A stretch of DNA of 64,000 nucleotides from Paramixta manurensis (GCF_013285385.1 NZ_CP054212.1:2108001-2172000), one strand, 5' to 3'; positions 44,218 through 53,471 are shown, counted from the first letter of the stretch. Notes: generated by a model not told the origin, from the letters alone. Numbers and translations are program-made.

Positions 44218-44245
44218 CTTATACAATGATTTTGAATCTGTACAA
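44218..44245 (-). promoter_or_regulatory. Sigma-70 promoter of the candidate RNA
   Basis: Minus strand TTGTAC (44245-44240), 16-base spacer, TATAAG (44223-44218). Both hexamers are close to consensus and the spacing is acceptable. Start expected near 44211. Confidence 0.5.
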
Positions 44246-44354
44246 TTTAATAATGAGCTTTTTGTGTGGTCCGATGAGGTTGGGCGATCTGAGCGACGAT
44301 TTTGCCGGTTTAACAAACAGTTTTGCCGTGCTGGTTTAACATCATGAAATGAAC

Positions 44355-44532
44355 GTGTAATATATTGCCTCTTCAATAATTACCCGGTCGTGGGCGACGG
44401 AAAAGATCTTCGGCTACGTACCAAATTGGCAATTGTGGGCCAGTTTTGGTGGGTAATTTTTGATAAATAAACCCAAACTCACTTTTGCATGTAGCCTTTG
44501 GTGTGGGTTACCACTGCAATTAAGGATATGAA
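44355..44532 (+). promoter_or_regulatory. thrS 5' leader / probable translational operator
   Basis: In E. coli ThrS binds tRNA-like hairpins in its own leader and blocks translation. Here the 180 bases before thrS contain short self-complementary runs (for example TGGT-GTGGGT-TACCA just before AAGGA) and a ribosome site TAAGGATATGAA. The autogenous role is inferred from the family; I did not model the fold. The left part of the 44049-44532 gap contains the candidate RNA. Confidence 0.4.
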
Positions 44533-46461
44533 ATGCCTGTTATTACTCTTCCTGATGGAAGTCAGCGTGTTTATGATGGCGCGGTCAGCGTAATGGATAT
44601 TGCGCAGGATATTGGTCCGGGGCTGGCGAAAGCCTGTATTGCCGGGCGGGTAAACGGCGAGTTGGTGGATGCTATCGATCCAATTACCACCGATGCTAGC
44701 GTGGCGATTATCACAGCGAAAGATGAAGCCGGGTTAGAGATTATCCGTCACTCCTGCGCGCACTTACTCGGTCATGCGATTAAGCAGTTGTGGCCTAACA
44801 CGAAAATGGCTATCGGGCCGGTGATCGATAATGGCTTCTATTACGATGTAGACCTTGACCATACGCTGACCCAGGAAGATGTCGATCTGCTGGAAAAACG
44901 TATGCACGAGCTGGCAGAGAAAAATTACGACGTCATCAAGAAGAAGGTGAGTTGGCAGGAAGCGCGCGATGTGTTCGCCGCCCGTGGCGAAAGCTACAAG
45001 ACCACCATTCTCGACGAAAATATCAGCCACGATGATCGTCCGGGGCTGTACCATCACGAAGAATACGTTGATATGTGTCGCGGCCCGCATGTGCCGAATA
45101 TGCGTTTCTGCCACCATTTTAAATTGCAGAAAACCTCCGGCGCTTACTGGCGTGGCGACAGCAATAATAAAATGCTGCAACGTATTTACGGTACCGCCTG
45201 GGCGGATAAAAAGCAGTTAAATGCGTATCTGCAGCGTCTGGAAGAAGCGGCAAAACGCGATCACCGTAAAATCGGGAAGCAGCTTGACCTCTACCATATG
45301 CAGGAAGAGGCGCCAGGCATGGTGTTTTGGCACAATGATGGCTGGACTGTGTTCCGCGAATTGGAAGTGTTTGTCCGTACTAAGCTGAAAGAGTATCAGT
45401 ACCAGGAAGTGAAAGGTCCGTTCATGATGGACCGCGTGTTGTGGGAAAAAACCGGCCACTGGGAAAACTACAAAGAGGCGATGTTTACCACTTCATCGGA
45501 AAACCGCGAATACTGCATTAAGCCGATGAATTGCCCCGGACACGTGCAAATTTTCAATCAGGGTCTAAAATCTTACCGCGACTTGCCATTACGGATGGCG
45601 GAGTTTGGTAGTTGTCACCGCAATGAGCCTTCGGGCGCACTGCATGGCTTGATGCGTGTCCGTGGTTTTACCCAAGATGATGCGCACATCTTCTGTACTG
45701 AAGATCAAGTCCGTGACGAAGTAAATAGCTGCATCAAGATGGTGTATGACATGTACAGCACCTTCGGTTTTGAAAAAATCGTGGTGAAGTTGTCTACTCG
45801 TCCTGAAAAACGTATCGGCAGCGATGAAATGTGGGATCGTGCTGAGGTTGATTTGGCGGAAGCGTTAAATGAAAACGGCATTCCGTTTGAGTATCAGCCG
45901 GGCGAAGGGGCATTTTATGGTCCTAAGATTGAATTCACCCTGCATGATTGCCTGGATCGTGCGTGGCAATGTGGTACTGTGCAGCTTGACTTCTCATTGC
46001 CGGAGCGCCTAAGCGCGTCTTATGTCGGCGAAAATAACGAACGTCAGGTGCCGGTGATGATTCACCGCGCTATTTTGGGTTCGATGGAACGCTTTATCGG
46101 GATTTTGACCGAAGAGTACGCCGGGTTCTTCCCAACATGGCTGGCGCCGGTTCAAGTGGTGATTATGAATATCACCGATGGTCAGTCCGAATATGTCACA
46201 GAATTGACCCGTAAATTGCAGAATGCGGGAATTCGTGTAAAAGCGGACTTGAGAAACGAGAAGATTGGCTTTAAAATCCGCGAGCACACTTTACGTCGTG
46301 TCCCTTATATGCTGGTCTGTGGTGATAAAGAGGTGGAAGCAGGCTTGGTTGCCGTTCGCACCCGCCGTGGTAAAGACCTGGGAACTATGGGCGTAAATGA
46401 TGTTATCGAGAAGCTGCAACAAGAGATTCGCAGCCGCAATCTTCATCAATTGGAGGAATAA
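44533..46461 (+). CDS. thrS: Threonyl-tRNA synthetase
   Basis: 642-residue class II synthetase charging tRNA-Thr. N-terminal TGS-like domain (1-60), editing domain with HSCAHLLGHAIKQLWP (metal His pair) near 73, the catalytic core with MNCPGHVQIF, motif 2 FGSCHRNEPSGALHGLMRVRG, and the C-terminal anticodon-binding domain. Full length. First gene of the thrS-infC-rpmI-rplT block; infC starts four bases after its stop. Confidence 0.98.
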   Translation: MPVITLPDGSQRVYDGAVSVMDIAQDIGPGLAKACIAGRVNGELVDAIDPITTDASVAIITAKDEAGLEIIRHSCAHLLGHAIKQLWPNTKMAIGPVIDNGFYYDVDLDHTLTQEDVDLLEKRMHELAEKNYDVIKKKVSWQEARDVFAARGESYKTTILDENISHDDRPGLYHHEEYVDMCRGPHVPNMRFCHHFKLQKTSGAYWRGDSNNKMLQRIYGTAWADKKQLNAYLQRLEEAAKRDHRKIGKQLDLYHMQEEAPGMVFWHNDGWTVFRELEVFVRTKLKEYQYQEVKGPFMMDRVLWEKTGHWENYKEAMFTTSSENREYCIKPMNCPGHVQIFNQGLKSYRDLPLRMAEFGSCHRNEPSGALHGLMRVRGFTQDDAHIFCTEDQVRDEVNSCIKMVYDMYSTFGFEKIVVKLSTRPEKRIGSDEMWDRAEVDLAEALNENGIPFEYQPGEGAFYGPKIEFTLHDCLDRAWQCGTVQLDFSLPERLSASYVGENNERQVPVMIHRAILGSMERFIGILTEEYAGFFPTWLAPVQVVIMNITDGQSEYVTELTRKLQNAGIRVKADLRNEKIGFKIREHTLRRVPYMLVCGDKEVEAGLVAVRTRRGKDLGTMGVNDVIEKLQQEIRSRNLHQLEE

Positions 46462-46464
46462 AGT

Positions 46465-47016
46465 ATTAAAGGCGGAAAACGAGTTCAACCGACGCGTCCC
46501 AATCGTATTAACGGTGAAATCCGTGCTACCGAGGTGCGTCTGACAGGCGTCGAAGGCGAGCAGCTTGGTATTGTTACTTTACGCGAAGCTATTGAAAAAG
46601 CTGAAGAAGCTGGTGTTGATTTAGTAGAAATCAGCCCTAACGCCGAACCGCCTGTATGCCGGATTATGGATTACGGCAAGTTCCTCTACGAAAAAAGCAA
46701 ATCTTCTAAGGAACAGAAGAAGAAGCAAAAAGTTATCCAGGTTAAGGAAATTAAATTCCGTCCTGGTACCGATGATGGCGACTATCAGGTCAAACTACGC
46801 AACCTGATTCGCTTTCTGGAAGATGGCGATAAAGCCAAAATCACGCTGCGTTTTCGCGGTCGTGAAATGGCGCACCAGCAGATCGGTATGGAAGTGCTTA
46901 ATCGCGTCCGTAAAGATCTGTGTGAAGATCTGGATTTGGCCATTGTCGAATCCTTCCCTTCGAAGATCGAAGGCCGCCAGATGATCATGGTGCTCGCTCC
47001 TAAGAAGAAACAGTAG
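46465..47016 (+). CDS. infC: Translation initiation factor IF-3 (AUU start)
   Basis: 183-residue factor that binds the 30S subunit and proofreads initiation. The start is ATT at 46465, preceded by GGAGG in the end of thrS; this gives IKGGKRVQPTRPNRINGEIRA, which matches E. coli IF-3 with its AUU start. The first in-frame ATG or GTG would remove the conserved N-terminus. Core motifs: SPNAEPPVCRIMDYGKF, KFRPGTDDGDYQVK and FRGREMAHQQIG. The rare start codon is the basis of IF-3 autoregulation in enterics. A two-residue insertion (RKDLCEDLDLAI) lies near the end. Confidence 0.97.
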   Translation: MKGGKRVQPTRPNRINGEIRATEVRLTGVEGEQLGIVTLREAIEKAEEAGVDLVEISPNAEPPVCRIMDYGKFLYEKSKSSKEQKKKQKVIQVKEIKFRPGTDDGDYQVKLRNLIRFLEDGDKAKITLRFRGREMAHQQIGMEVLNRVRKDLCEDLDLAIVESFPSKIEGRQMIMVLAPKKKQ

Positions 47017-47111
47017 GTTTCCAAGTAATCACTCCGCATGGCCTTGTGCGATGCGGCGTGTTTCACCTGTCTGATTCATTTGATTAACAATGCGAAGTGG
47101 ATATTTTTTAA

Positions 47112-47309
47112 ATGCCAAAGATTAAAACTGTACGTGGCGCGGCTAAGCGCTTCAAGAAGACCGCTTCTGGCGGCTTCAAGCGTAAGCACGCAAACCTGCG
47201 TCATATTCTGACCAAAAAATCAACTAAGCGTAAACGTCACCTGCGTCCGAAGGGCATGGTGTCTAAAGGCGATCTGGGCTTGGTAGTAGCCTGCCTGCCG
47301 TACGCATAA
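47112..47309 (+). CDS. rpmI: 50S ribosomal protein L35
   Basis: 65-residue, very basic ribosomal protein; sequence MPKIKTVRGAAKRFKKTASG and KKSTKRKRHLRPKGMVSKGD is typical. Lies between infC and rplT. In E. coli L20 represses this operon by binding an operator between infC and rpmI; the 95-base spacer here is the likely site. Confidence 0.98.
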   Translation: MPKIKTVRGAAKRFKKTASGGFKRKHANLRHILTKKSTKRKRHLRPKGMVSKGDLGLVVACLPYA

Positions 47310-47401
47310 GTTAATTTTTTTCGCCCGGTTCGCGTTTCCGTTGCGGCTTTGCCGTGGAACGTGGAAGGGCACCAATCAGAATATAAAACAGGAGAGCTCA
47401 C

Positions 47402-47758
47402 ATGGCTCGCGTAAAACGTGGTGTAATTGCTCGCGCACGTCACAAAAAAATCTTAAAACAGGCTAAAGGCTACTACGGTGCACGTTCTCGTGTTTACCGC
47501 GTTGCTTTCCAGGCCGTTATCAAAGCTGGTCAGTATGCTTACCGCGACCGTCGTCAACGTAAGCGTCAGTTCCGTCAACTGTGGATTGCGCGTATCAACG
47601 CTGCAGCCCGTCAGAACGGTATTTCTTACAGCCGTTTCATCAATGGCCTGAAAAAGGCTTCGATCGAAATCGACCGTAAGATTCTGGCTGACATCGCCGT
47701 TTTCGACAAAGTGGCATTCTCTGCCCTGGTAGAAAAAGCGAAATCAGCACTGGCGTAA
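47402..47758 (+). CDS. rplT: 50S ribosomal protein L20
   Basis: 118-residue early-assembly protein of the 50S subunit and autogenous repressor of rpmI-rplT in E. coli. Typical ARVKRGVIARARHKKILKQA start and FINGLKKASIEIDRKILADIA. Ribosome site AGGAGAGCTCAC. A terminator follows. Confidence 0.98.
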   Translation: MARVKRGVIARARHKKILKQAKGYYGARSRVYRVAFQAVIKAGQYAYRDRRQRKRQFRQLWIARINAAARQNGISYSRFINGLKKASIEIDRKILADIAVFDKVAFSALVEKAKSALA

Positions 47759-47766
47759 GTCAGGCG

Positions 47767-47795
47767 AAAGAGGGAGCTTTGCTCCCTCTTTTGTT
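47767..47795 (+). terminator. Intrinsic terminator of rplT
   Basis: AAAGAGGGAGC (47767-47777) and GCTCCCTCTTT (47781-47791) with a TTT loop and TTTTGTT tail, directly after the rplT stop. Confidence 0.88.
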
Positions 47796-47879
47796 CTATA
47801 ACCATCTGCAAAATATTGACTTTTTGGGCCACGCGAAGTTCAATATAGGCGTTAAGCATAGCCATAAGGTAACGCAAGC

Positions 47880-47924
47880 ATGCACGCTGCTCTTTTCCGT
47901 TTCTTTTTTTACTTTAGCACCTGA
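47880..47924 (+). CDS. pheM: Phenylalanyl-tRNA synthetase operon leader peptide
   Basis: 14-codon reading frame MHAALFRFFFYFST with five Phe codons, almost identical in pattern to E. coli PheM. An AAGG ribosome site lies nine bases upstream. Ribosome stalling at the Phe run when charged tRNA-Phe is scarce should prevent formation of the terminator that follows and allow pheST transcription. Confidence 0.93.
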   Translation: MHAALFRFFFYFST

Positions 47925-47972
47925 AATTCGGGGGCTTTTGCGCATAAGAAAAGAAACGAAAAATCGCGCCGA

Positions 47973-47997
47973 AAGCCTCCCTCGTGGAGGCTTTTTT
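47973..47997 (+). terminator. pheST attenuator terminator
   Basis: AAGCCTCC (47973-47980) and GGAGGCTT (47986-47993) with loop CTCGT and a run of six T. It lies 48 bases after the pheM stop and 100 bases before pheS, the classic attenuator layout. Confidence 0.88.
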
Positions 47998-48097
47998 ATT
48001 TTTATACCTTTTGAAGGATGACGGGTATAGCGACAGAACACCCGGACTTCTGTCCCAATAAATCAGACCAGCCATGCGGGCTGGAAGAAGAGGAAAC

Positions 48098-49081
48098 ATG
48101 CCACATCTCGCTGAACTGGTGACCAGTGCCACGGCGGCTATTGATCAAGCCAGCGACGTTGCCGCGTTAGACTTGGTGCGCGTCGAGTATTTGGGTAAGA
48201 AAGGCCATCTGACCCTTCAGATGAATACACTACGCGACTTACCGGCGGAAGAGCGTCCGGCAGCAGGCGCGGTAATTAACCAGGCGAAACAGCAAGTCCA
48301 GGAAGCGTTGAATGCGCGTAAAGAGGCGCTGGAGTCTGCGGTGCTGAACGCACGTCTGGCAGCCGAGACGATTGACGTTTCTCTGCCGGGGCGGCGGGTA
48401 GAAAATGGTGGCCTGCATCCGGTCACCCGCACTATTGATCGGATTGAAACCTTTTTCGGAGAGTTAGGTTTCGCGGTCGCGACCGGGCCGGAAATTGAAG
48501 ATGATTACCATAACTTTGATGCGCTGAATATTCCGGGCCATCACCCGGCGCGTGCCGATCACGACACGTTCTGGTTTGACGCCACACGCCTGTTGCGTAC
48601 CCAAACCTCCGGCGTCCAGATTCGTACCATGAAAAACCAACAGCCGCCGATTCGTATCATCGCGCCGGGCCGTGTCTATCGTAACGATTACGATCAGACC
48701 CACACGCCGATGTTCCATCAGATGGAAGGGCTGATTGTCGATAAAAATATCAGTTTCACCAATCTGAAAGGCACGTTGCACGACTTCTTGCGTAACTTCT
48801 TTGAAGAGGATTTACAAATTCGTTTCCGTCCCTCCTATTTTCCGTTTACTGAACCTTCCGCAGAAGTGGACGTCATGGGTAAAAACGGTAAATGGCTGGA
48901 AGTGTTGGGCTGCGGCATGGTGCATCCGAACGTACTGCGCAATGTTGGTATCGATCCTGAAATCTATTCTGGTTTTGCGTTTGGCATGGGCATGGAGCGT
49001 TTAACGATGCTGCGCTATGGCGTGACCGATCTCCGCGCATTTTTCGAAAATGATTTACGTTTCCTCAAACAGTTTAAATAA
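48098..49081 (+). CDS. pheS: Phenylalanyl-tRNA synthetase alpha subunit
   Basis: 327-residue catalytic subunit of the heterotetrameric synthetase. N-terminal coiled coil (about 1-90), then class II motifs: HPVTRTIDRIETFFGELGF, PGRVYRNDYDQTHTPMFHQMEG and the motif-3 GFAFGMGMERLTMLRYG. The ATG at 48098 after AAGAGGAAAC gives the family length. Confidence 0.98.
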   Translation: MPHLAELVTSATAAIDQASDVAALDLVRVEYLGKKGHLTLQMNTLRDLPAEERPAAGAVINQAKQQVQEALNARKEALESAVLNARLAAETIDVSLPGRRVENGGLHPVTRTIDRIETFFGELGFAVATGPEIEDDYHNFDALNIPGHHPARADHDTFWFDATRLLRTQTSGVQIRTMKNQQPPIRIIAPGRVYRNDYDQTHTPMFHQMEGLIVDKNISFTNLKGTLHDFLRNFFEEDLQIRFRPSYFPFTEPSAEVDVMGKNGKWLEVLGCGMVHPNVLRNVGIDPEIYSGFAFGMGMERLTMLRYGVTDLRAFFENDLRFLKQFK

Positions 49082-49096
49082 GGGCAGGTTTGACCA

Positions 49097-51484
49097 ATGA
49101 AATTCAGTGAACTCTGGTTACGCGAATGGGTAAACCCCGCCATTGACAGTGAAGCGTTATCTGAACAAATCACCATGGCTGGCCTGGAGGTTGACGGCGT
49201 TGATGCGGTGGCCGGTGCGTTCCACGGCGTGGTGGTGGGTGAAGTGGTCGAGTGCGGTCAACATCCGAACGCCGATAAATTGCGTGTGACAAAAGTTAAT
49301 GTCGGCGGCGAGCGCCTGTTGGATATCGTTTGCGGCGCGCCGAATTGTCGTCAGGGGTTAAAGGTGGCGGTGGCCACGGTGGGCGCAGTGTTGCCGGGGG
49401 ATTTTAAAATTAAAGCCGCCAAACTGCGTGGCGAACCGTCAGAAGGAATGCTGTGCTCCTTTTCTGAACTGGGTATTTCCGACGATCACAGCGGTATCAT
49501 TGAGTTACCTGCAGATGCGCCAATCGGTGTCGATATTCGTGACTATCTGCAGTTGAACGATAACACCATTGAAATCAGCGTAACGCCTAACCGTGCTGAC
49601 TGTTTAGGCATTCTTGGCGTGGCGCGTGACGTGGCGGTGTTGAATAAGCTGCCGTTGAACCAGCCCGAGATTGCGCCGGTGGCGGCAACGATTGCTGATA
49701 CTTTCCCGATCCGTGTTGATGCAACCGAAGCCTGCCCACGTTATTTAGGGCGTGTGGTGAAAGGTATCAACGTCAAAGCAGCCACACCGTTATGGATGAA
49801 AGAGAAACTGCGCCGTTGCGGCATTCGTTCCATCGACCCGGTGGTGGATATCACCAACTATGTGCTGCTTGAACTCGGCCAGCCGATGCACGCGTTTGAT
49901 CTCGACCGTCTTGATGGCGGCATCGTGGTGCGGATGGCGGAAGAGGGTGAAACCCTGACGCTGCTGGATGGGACCGAAGCAAAACTGAATAACGATACGT
50001 TAGTGATTGCCGATCATCATAAAGCATTGGCGATGGGCGGCATTTTCGGCGGCGAGCATTCCGGGGTGAATGCGGATACGCAAAACGTCCTGTTTGAGTG
50101 TGCTTTCTTTAATCCTCTGTCAATTACCGGTCGCGCACGCCGTCACGGTTTGCATACTGATGCTTCGCACCGCTACGAGCGCGGCGTTGATCCGGCGTTG
50201 CAATATCAAGCAATGGAACGGGCGACAGGTCTATTGCTGGCTATCTGTGGCGGCGATGCAGGCCCAGTGATTGATGTGACCAATCAGGCCACATTGCCAC
50301 CGCGTGTCACCATCACCTTACGCCGTGAAAAACTGGATCGCTTAATCGGCCACGCGATCGCCGATGATGAAGTGACCGATATTCTGCAGCGTTTAGGGTG
50401 CGACGTTACCGTGGGCGATAACCAGTGGCAGGCGGTAGCGCCAGGCTGGCGTTTTGATATGGCAATTGAAGAGGATTTGGTAGAAGAAGTTGCCCGTATC
50501 TATGGTTACAACAACATTCCTGATGTACCGGTTCAGGCGAGTTTGGTGATGACACAGCACCGTGAGGCGAACTTAGCGCTGAAGCGGGTAAAAGCGATGC
50601 TGGTGGATAAAGGCTATCAGGAAGCGATCACTTACAGCTTCGTCGATCCGAAAGTGCAGGCGTTGCTGCATCCGGGTGAAGAAAACCTGCTGCTGCCAAG
50701 CCCGATCTCGGTTGAGATGTCGGCAATGCGCCTCTCGCTTTGGAGCGGTCTGCTCTCGGCGGTGGTATACAACCAGAATCGTCAGCAAGGTCGCGTGCGT
50801 CTGTTTGAATCAGGTCTACGTTTTGTACCCGATACCCAAGCCAATCTGGGCATTCGTCAGGATCTGATGCTGGCGGGCGTGCTGAGCGGTAACCGTTATG
50901 AAGAGCATTGGGATCTGGCTCGCCAGACGGTTGACTTCTATGATTTAAAAGGCGATCTGGAATCGGTTCTTGAACTTACCGGGAAACTGGAGGCAATTGA
51001 GTTCCGCGCCGAAGCGCATTCTGCTCTTCATCCGGGCCAAAGCGCAGCGATTTATTTGCGTGGTGAACGAATCGGATTTATCGGAGTGGTGCATCCTGAG
51101 CTGGAACGTAAACTCTCATTAAACGGTCGCACCTTAGTCTTTGAACTGCTTTGGGATAAGCTCGCAGACCGCGTATTGCCTGCAGCGCGCGAGATTTCAC
51201 GCTTCCCGGCGAACCGCCGAGATATTGCCGTTGTGGTCGCTGAAAATGTGCCTGCAGCGGATATTATCGCCGAGTGTAAGAAAGTTGGCGTAAATCAGGT
51301 AGTTGGCGTAAACTTATTTGACGTGTATCGTGGGAAGGGTGTAAATGAGGGTTATAAGAGTCTTGCTATTAGCCTGACGTTACAAGATACCCATCGAACA
51401 CTTGAAGAAGATGAGATTGCTGCAACCGTCGCCAAATGTGTTGCGGCGTTAAAAGAGCGATTCCAGGCAACCTTGAGGGATTGA
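49097..51484 (+). CDS. pheT: Phenylalanyl-tRNA synthetase beta subunit
   Basis: 795-residue subunit with tRNA-binding domain (about 39-150; GEVVECGQHPNADKLRVTKVNVG), B5/B3-B4 domains including editing site, class II-like core, and C-terminal RNP-like anticodon-binding domain (ISRFPANRRDIAVVVAENV). Full length. It begins 15 bases after pheS and ends 4 bases before ihfA. Confidence 0.98.
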   Translation: MKFSELWLREWVNPAIDSEALSEQITMAGLEVDGVDAVAGAFHGVVVGEVVECGQHPNADKLRVTKVNVGGERLLDIVCGAPNCRQGLKVAVATVGAVLPGDFKIKAAKLRGEPSEGMLCSFSELGISDDHSGIIELPADAPIGVDIRDYLQLNDNTIEISVTPNRADCLGILGVARDVAVLNKLPLNQPEIAPVAATIADTFPIRVDATEACPRYLGRVVKGINVKAATPLWMKEKLRRCGIRSIDPVVDITNYVLLELGQPMHAFDLDRLDGGIVVRMAEEGETLTLLDGTEAKLNNDTLVIADHHKALAMGGIFGGEHSGVNADTQNVLFECAFFNPLSITGRARRHGLHTDASHRYERGVDPALQYQAMERATGLLLAICGGDAGPVIDVTNQATLPPRVTITLRREKLDRLIGHAIADDEVTDILQRLGCDVTVGDNQWQAVAPGWRFDMAIEEDLVEEVARIYGYNNIPDVPVQASLVMTQHREANLALKRVKAMLVDKGYQEAITYSFVDPKVQALLHPGEENLLLPSPISVEMSAMRLSLWSGLLSAVVYNQNRQQGRVRLFESGLRFVPDTQANLGIRQDLMLAGVLSGNRYEEHWDLARQTVDFYDLKGDLESVLELTGKLEAIEFRAEAHSALHPGQSAAIYLRGERIGFIGVVHPELERKLSLNGRTLVFELLWDKLADRVLPAAREISRFPANRRDIAVVVAENVPAADIIAECKKVGVNQVVGVNLFDVYRGKGVNEGYKSLAISLTLQDTHRTLEEDEIAATVAKCVAALKERFQATLRD

Positions 51485-51488
51485 ACCT

Positions 51489-51788
51489 ATGGCGCTTACA
51501 AAAGCTGAGATGTCAGAATACCTGTTTGAAAAGCTAGGGCTGAGCAAACGGGATGCCAAAGAGCTGGTTGAGCTGTTTTTTGAAGAGGTTAGACGTGCTT
51601 TAGAAAACGGTGAGCAGGTGAAGCTGTCTGGGTTTGGCAACTTTGACCTTCGCGATAAAAATCAACGTCCGGGGCGTAACCCGAAAACAGGCGAAGATAT
51701 TCCGATTACGGCACGCCGTGTGGTGACGTTCCGCCCCGGCCAAAAACTGAAAAGCCGGGTTGAAAACGCGTCACCTAAAGCCGAGTAA
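51489..51788 (+). CDS. ihfA: Integration host factor alpha subunit
   Basis: 99-residue DNA-bending histone-like protein; works as a heterodimer with IhfB in recombination, replication and sigma-54 promoter activation. Signature GFGNFDLRDKNQRPGRNPKTGE and C-terminal FRPGQKLKSRVENA. Co-transcribed with pheT. Confidence 0.98.
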   Translation: MALTKAEMSEYLFEKLGLSKRDAKELVELFFEEVRRALENGEQVKLSGFGNFDLRDKNQRPGRNPKTGEDIPITARRVVTFRPGQKLKSRVENASPKAE

Positions 51789-51800
51789 TTTCAGTGACAC

Positions 51801-51830
51801 AAAAGGCCGCATTTTGCGGCCTTTTCCTTT
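51801..51830 (+). terminator. Intrinsic terminator of the pheST-ihfA operon
   Basis: AAAAGGCCGC (51801-51810) and GCGGCCTTTT (51816-51825) form a perfect stem, with further T/C-rich sequence after it. Confidence 0.88.
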
Positions 51831-51902
51831 TCAGCTGAGACTTTCTTTTTTCCTTATAGTCACTACAATCAAATCTCTGTTTTCATTGGTAAAGCATCTT
51901 TC

Positions 51903-52886
51903 ATGTCTCTGTTCCCCGAACTAGCACATCGCGCGCGGCGGCACGCAACGGCTTGGCTATGGGCGCTGTGCATCACCACGCTCATGGTTGCTGTGATTAG
52001 CTTATGCGCCGGAGAACGCTGGATTCTGCCAACGCAATGGTTTAATCCGCAAGACCAACTCTTTGTCTGGCAGTTACGCTTGCCGCGTACCCTGGCGGTC
52101 TTGTTGGTTGGCGCCTCGCTGGCGGTGGCCGGAACCGTCATGCAGGCGCTGTTTGAAAACCCGTTAGCCGAACCGGGGTTGCTTGGCGTATCTAATGGCG
52201 CCGGGGTCGGGCTAGTGTTATGCGTGCTACTGGGTAACGGGCAACTGTGGGAATTAAGTCTGGCAGCGATGGCCGGTGCGCTGGTGATCACGGTGATTTT
52301 GCTGCGTTTTGCCTGGCGCCATTTATCCACTAGCCGTCTCTTACTGGCCGGGGTCGCGCTGGGCATCATTTGTAGCGCGATAATGACATGGGCAGTCTAT
52401 TTCAGTTCAAATCTGGATCTACGCCAGTTGATGTATTGGATGATGGGCGGCTTTAGCGGCATTGACTGGCACGCCCGATGGTTAATGTTGGCGCTGGTGC
52501 CGGTGTTAGGGTGGTTAATCGCGCAATCAAGCGTACTTAATCTATTGGCGTTGGGAGAGGCTCCGGCGCGCCAGCTCGGTTTGTCGCTACGGTTATGGCG
52601 TAATGTATTGGTGGTGGCAATGGGCTGGCTGGTTGGCGTCAGCGTGGCGTTGGCCGGTGCGATTGGGTTTGTTGGGTTGGTTATTCCGCATTTATTGCGT
52701 CTGAGTGGTCTGACCGATCATCGCATACTGTTGCCAGCCAGCGCCTTGGCAGGCGGCTGTGTCTTACTGGCTGCGGATATTGTCGCACGGCTGGCGCTGA
52801 CCGCCGCTGAACTGCCAATCGGCGTGGTGACCGCCACGCTTGGGGCGCCGGTTTTTATTTGGTTGTTACGCTATTCTCGTCGCTAG
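51903..52886 (+). CDS. btuC: Vitamin B12 ABC transporter permease
   Basis: 327-residue FecCD-family permease with about ten helices; the inner-membrane part of the BtuCDF cobalamin importer. Motifs: RLPRTLAVLLVGASLAVAG, NPLAEPGLLGVSNGAG, and the BtuD-coupling region GAIGFVGLVIPHLLRL. The first gene of btuC-btuE-btuD. The periplasmic binding protein BtuF is not encoded here. Confidence 0.95.
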   Translation: MSLFPELAHRARRHATAWLWALCITTLMVAVISLCAGERWILPTQWFNPQDQLFVWQLRLPRTLAVLLVGASLAVAGTVMQALFENPLAEPGLLGVSNGAGVGLVLCVLLGNGQLWELSLAAMAGALVITVILLRFAWRHLSTSRLLLAGVALGIICSAIMTWAVYFSSNLDLRQLMYWMMGGFSGIDWHARWLMLALVPVLGWLIAQSSVLNLLALGEAPARQLGLSLRLWRNVLVVAMGWLVGVSVALAGAIGFVGLVIPHLLRLSGLTDHRILLPASALAGGCVLLAADIVARLALTAAELPIGVVTATLGAPVFIWLLRYSRR

Positions 52887-52925
52887 CCAATGCTGGCAAC
52901 ACTCACTTAGCTACAGGAAATCCGT

Positions 52926-53471
52926 ATGAGCATTTACGATACAGAACTGGTCACGTTGGATGGCGAAAGTACCACGCTGGGGCAATGGAAGGGCGAGGTA
53001 TTACTGGTGGTAAACGTCGCCTCGAAATGTGGTCTAACGCCGCAATATGAGCAACTGGAAAATTTACAAAAGGCCTGGCATGACAAAGGGTTTAACGTAC
53101 TCGGCTTTCCGTGTAACGCTTTCCTGGAGCAGGAACCGGGTACTAATGAAGAAATTAAAACCTTCTGTAGTACGACGTATGGCGTGACCTTCCCGATGTT
53201 CAGCAAGATCGAGGTGAATGGCGAACACCGGCATCCACTGTATGCCCAGTTGGTCGCGGCACAACCCACCGCCGTGACGCCGGAAGGCAGTGGTTTTCTG
53301 GAGCGTATGACTAGCAAGGGGCGAGCACCGAAGCAGACCGGCGATATTCTGTGGAACTTTGAAAAATTCCTGATTGATCGTCAGGGAAATGTTGTGCAGC
53401 GTTTTTCACCGGATATGACGCCGGACGATCCGCAAGTGCTGGAAAGTATCAAGCAAGCGCTGGCTAAATAA
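52926..53471 (+). CDS. btuE: Glutathione/thioredoxin peroxidase BtuE
   Basis: 181-residue glutathione-peroxidase-family enzyme reducing hydroperoxides; not required for B12 uptake despite its place. Active-site tetrad visible: Cys in NVASKCGLTPQYEQLE, Gln in GFPCNAFLEQEPG, Trp/Asn in WNFEKFLI. Uses Cys rather than selenocysteine. Its stop abuts the btuD start. Confidence 0.94.
   Translation: MSIYDTELVTLDGESTTLGQWKGEVLLVVNVASKCGLTPQYEQLENLQKAWHDKGFNVLGFPCNAFLEQEPGTNEEIKTFCSTTYGVTFPMFSKIEVNGEHRHPLYAQLVAAQPTAVTPEGSGFLERMTSKGRAPKQTGDILWNFEKFLIDRQGNVVQRFSPDMTPDDPQVLESIKQALAK

Noticed and set aside
44144..44347. 67-codon plus-strand frame opposite the candidate RNA
   Set aside because: Runs through the terminator hairpin and its promoter on the opposite strand; no ribosome site.
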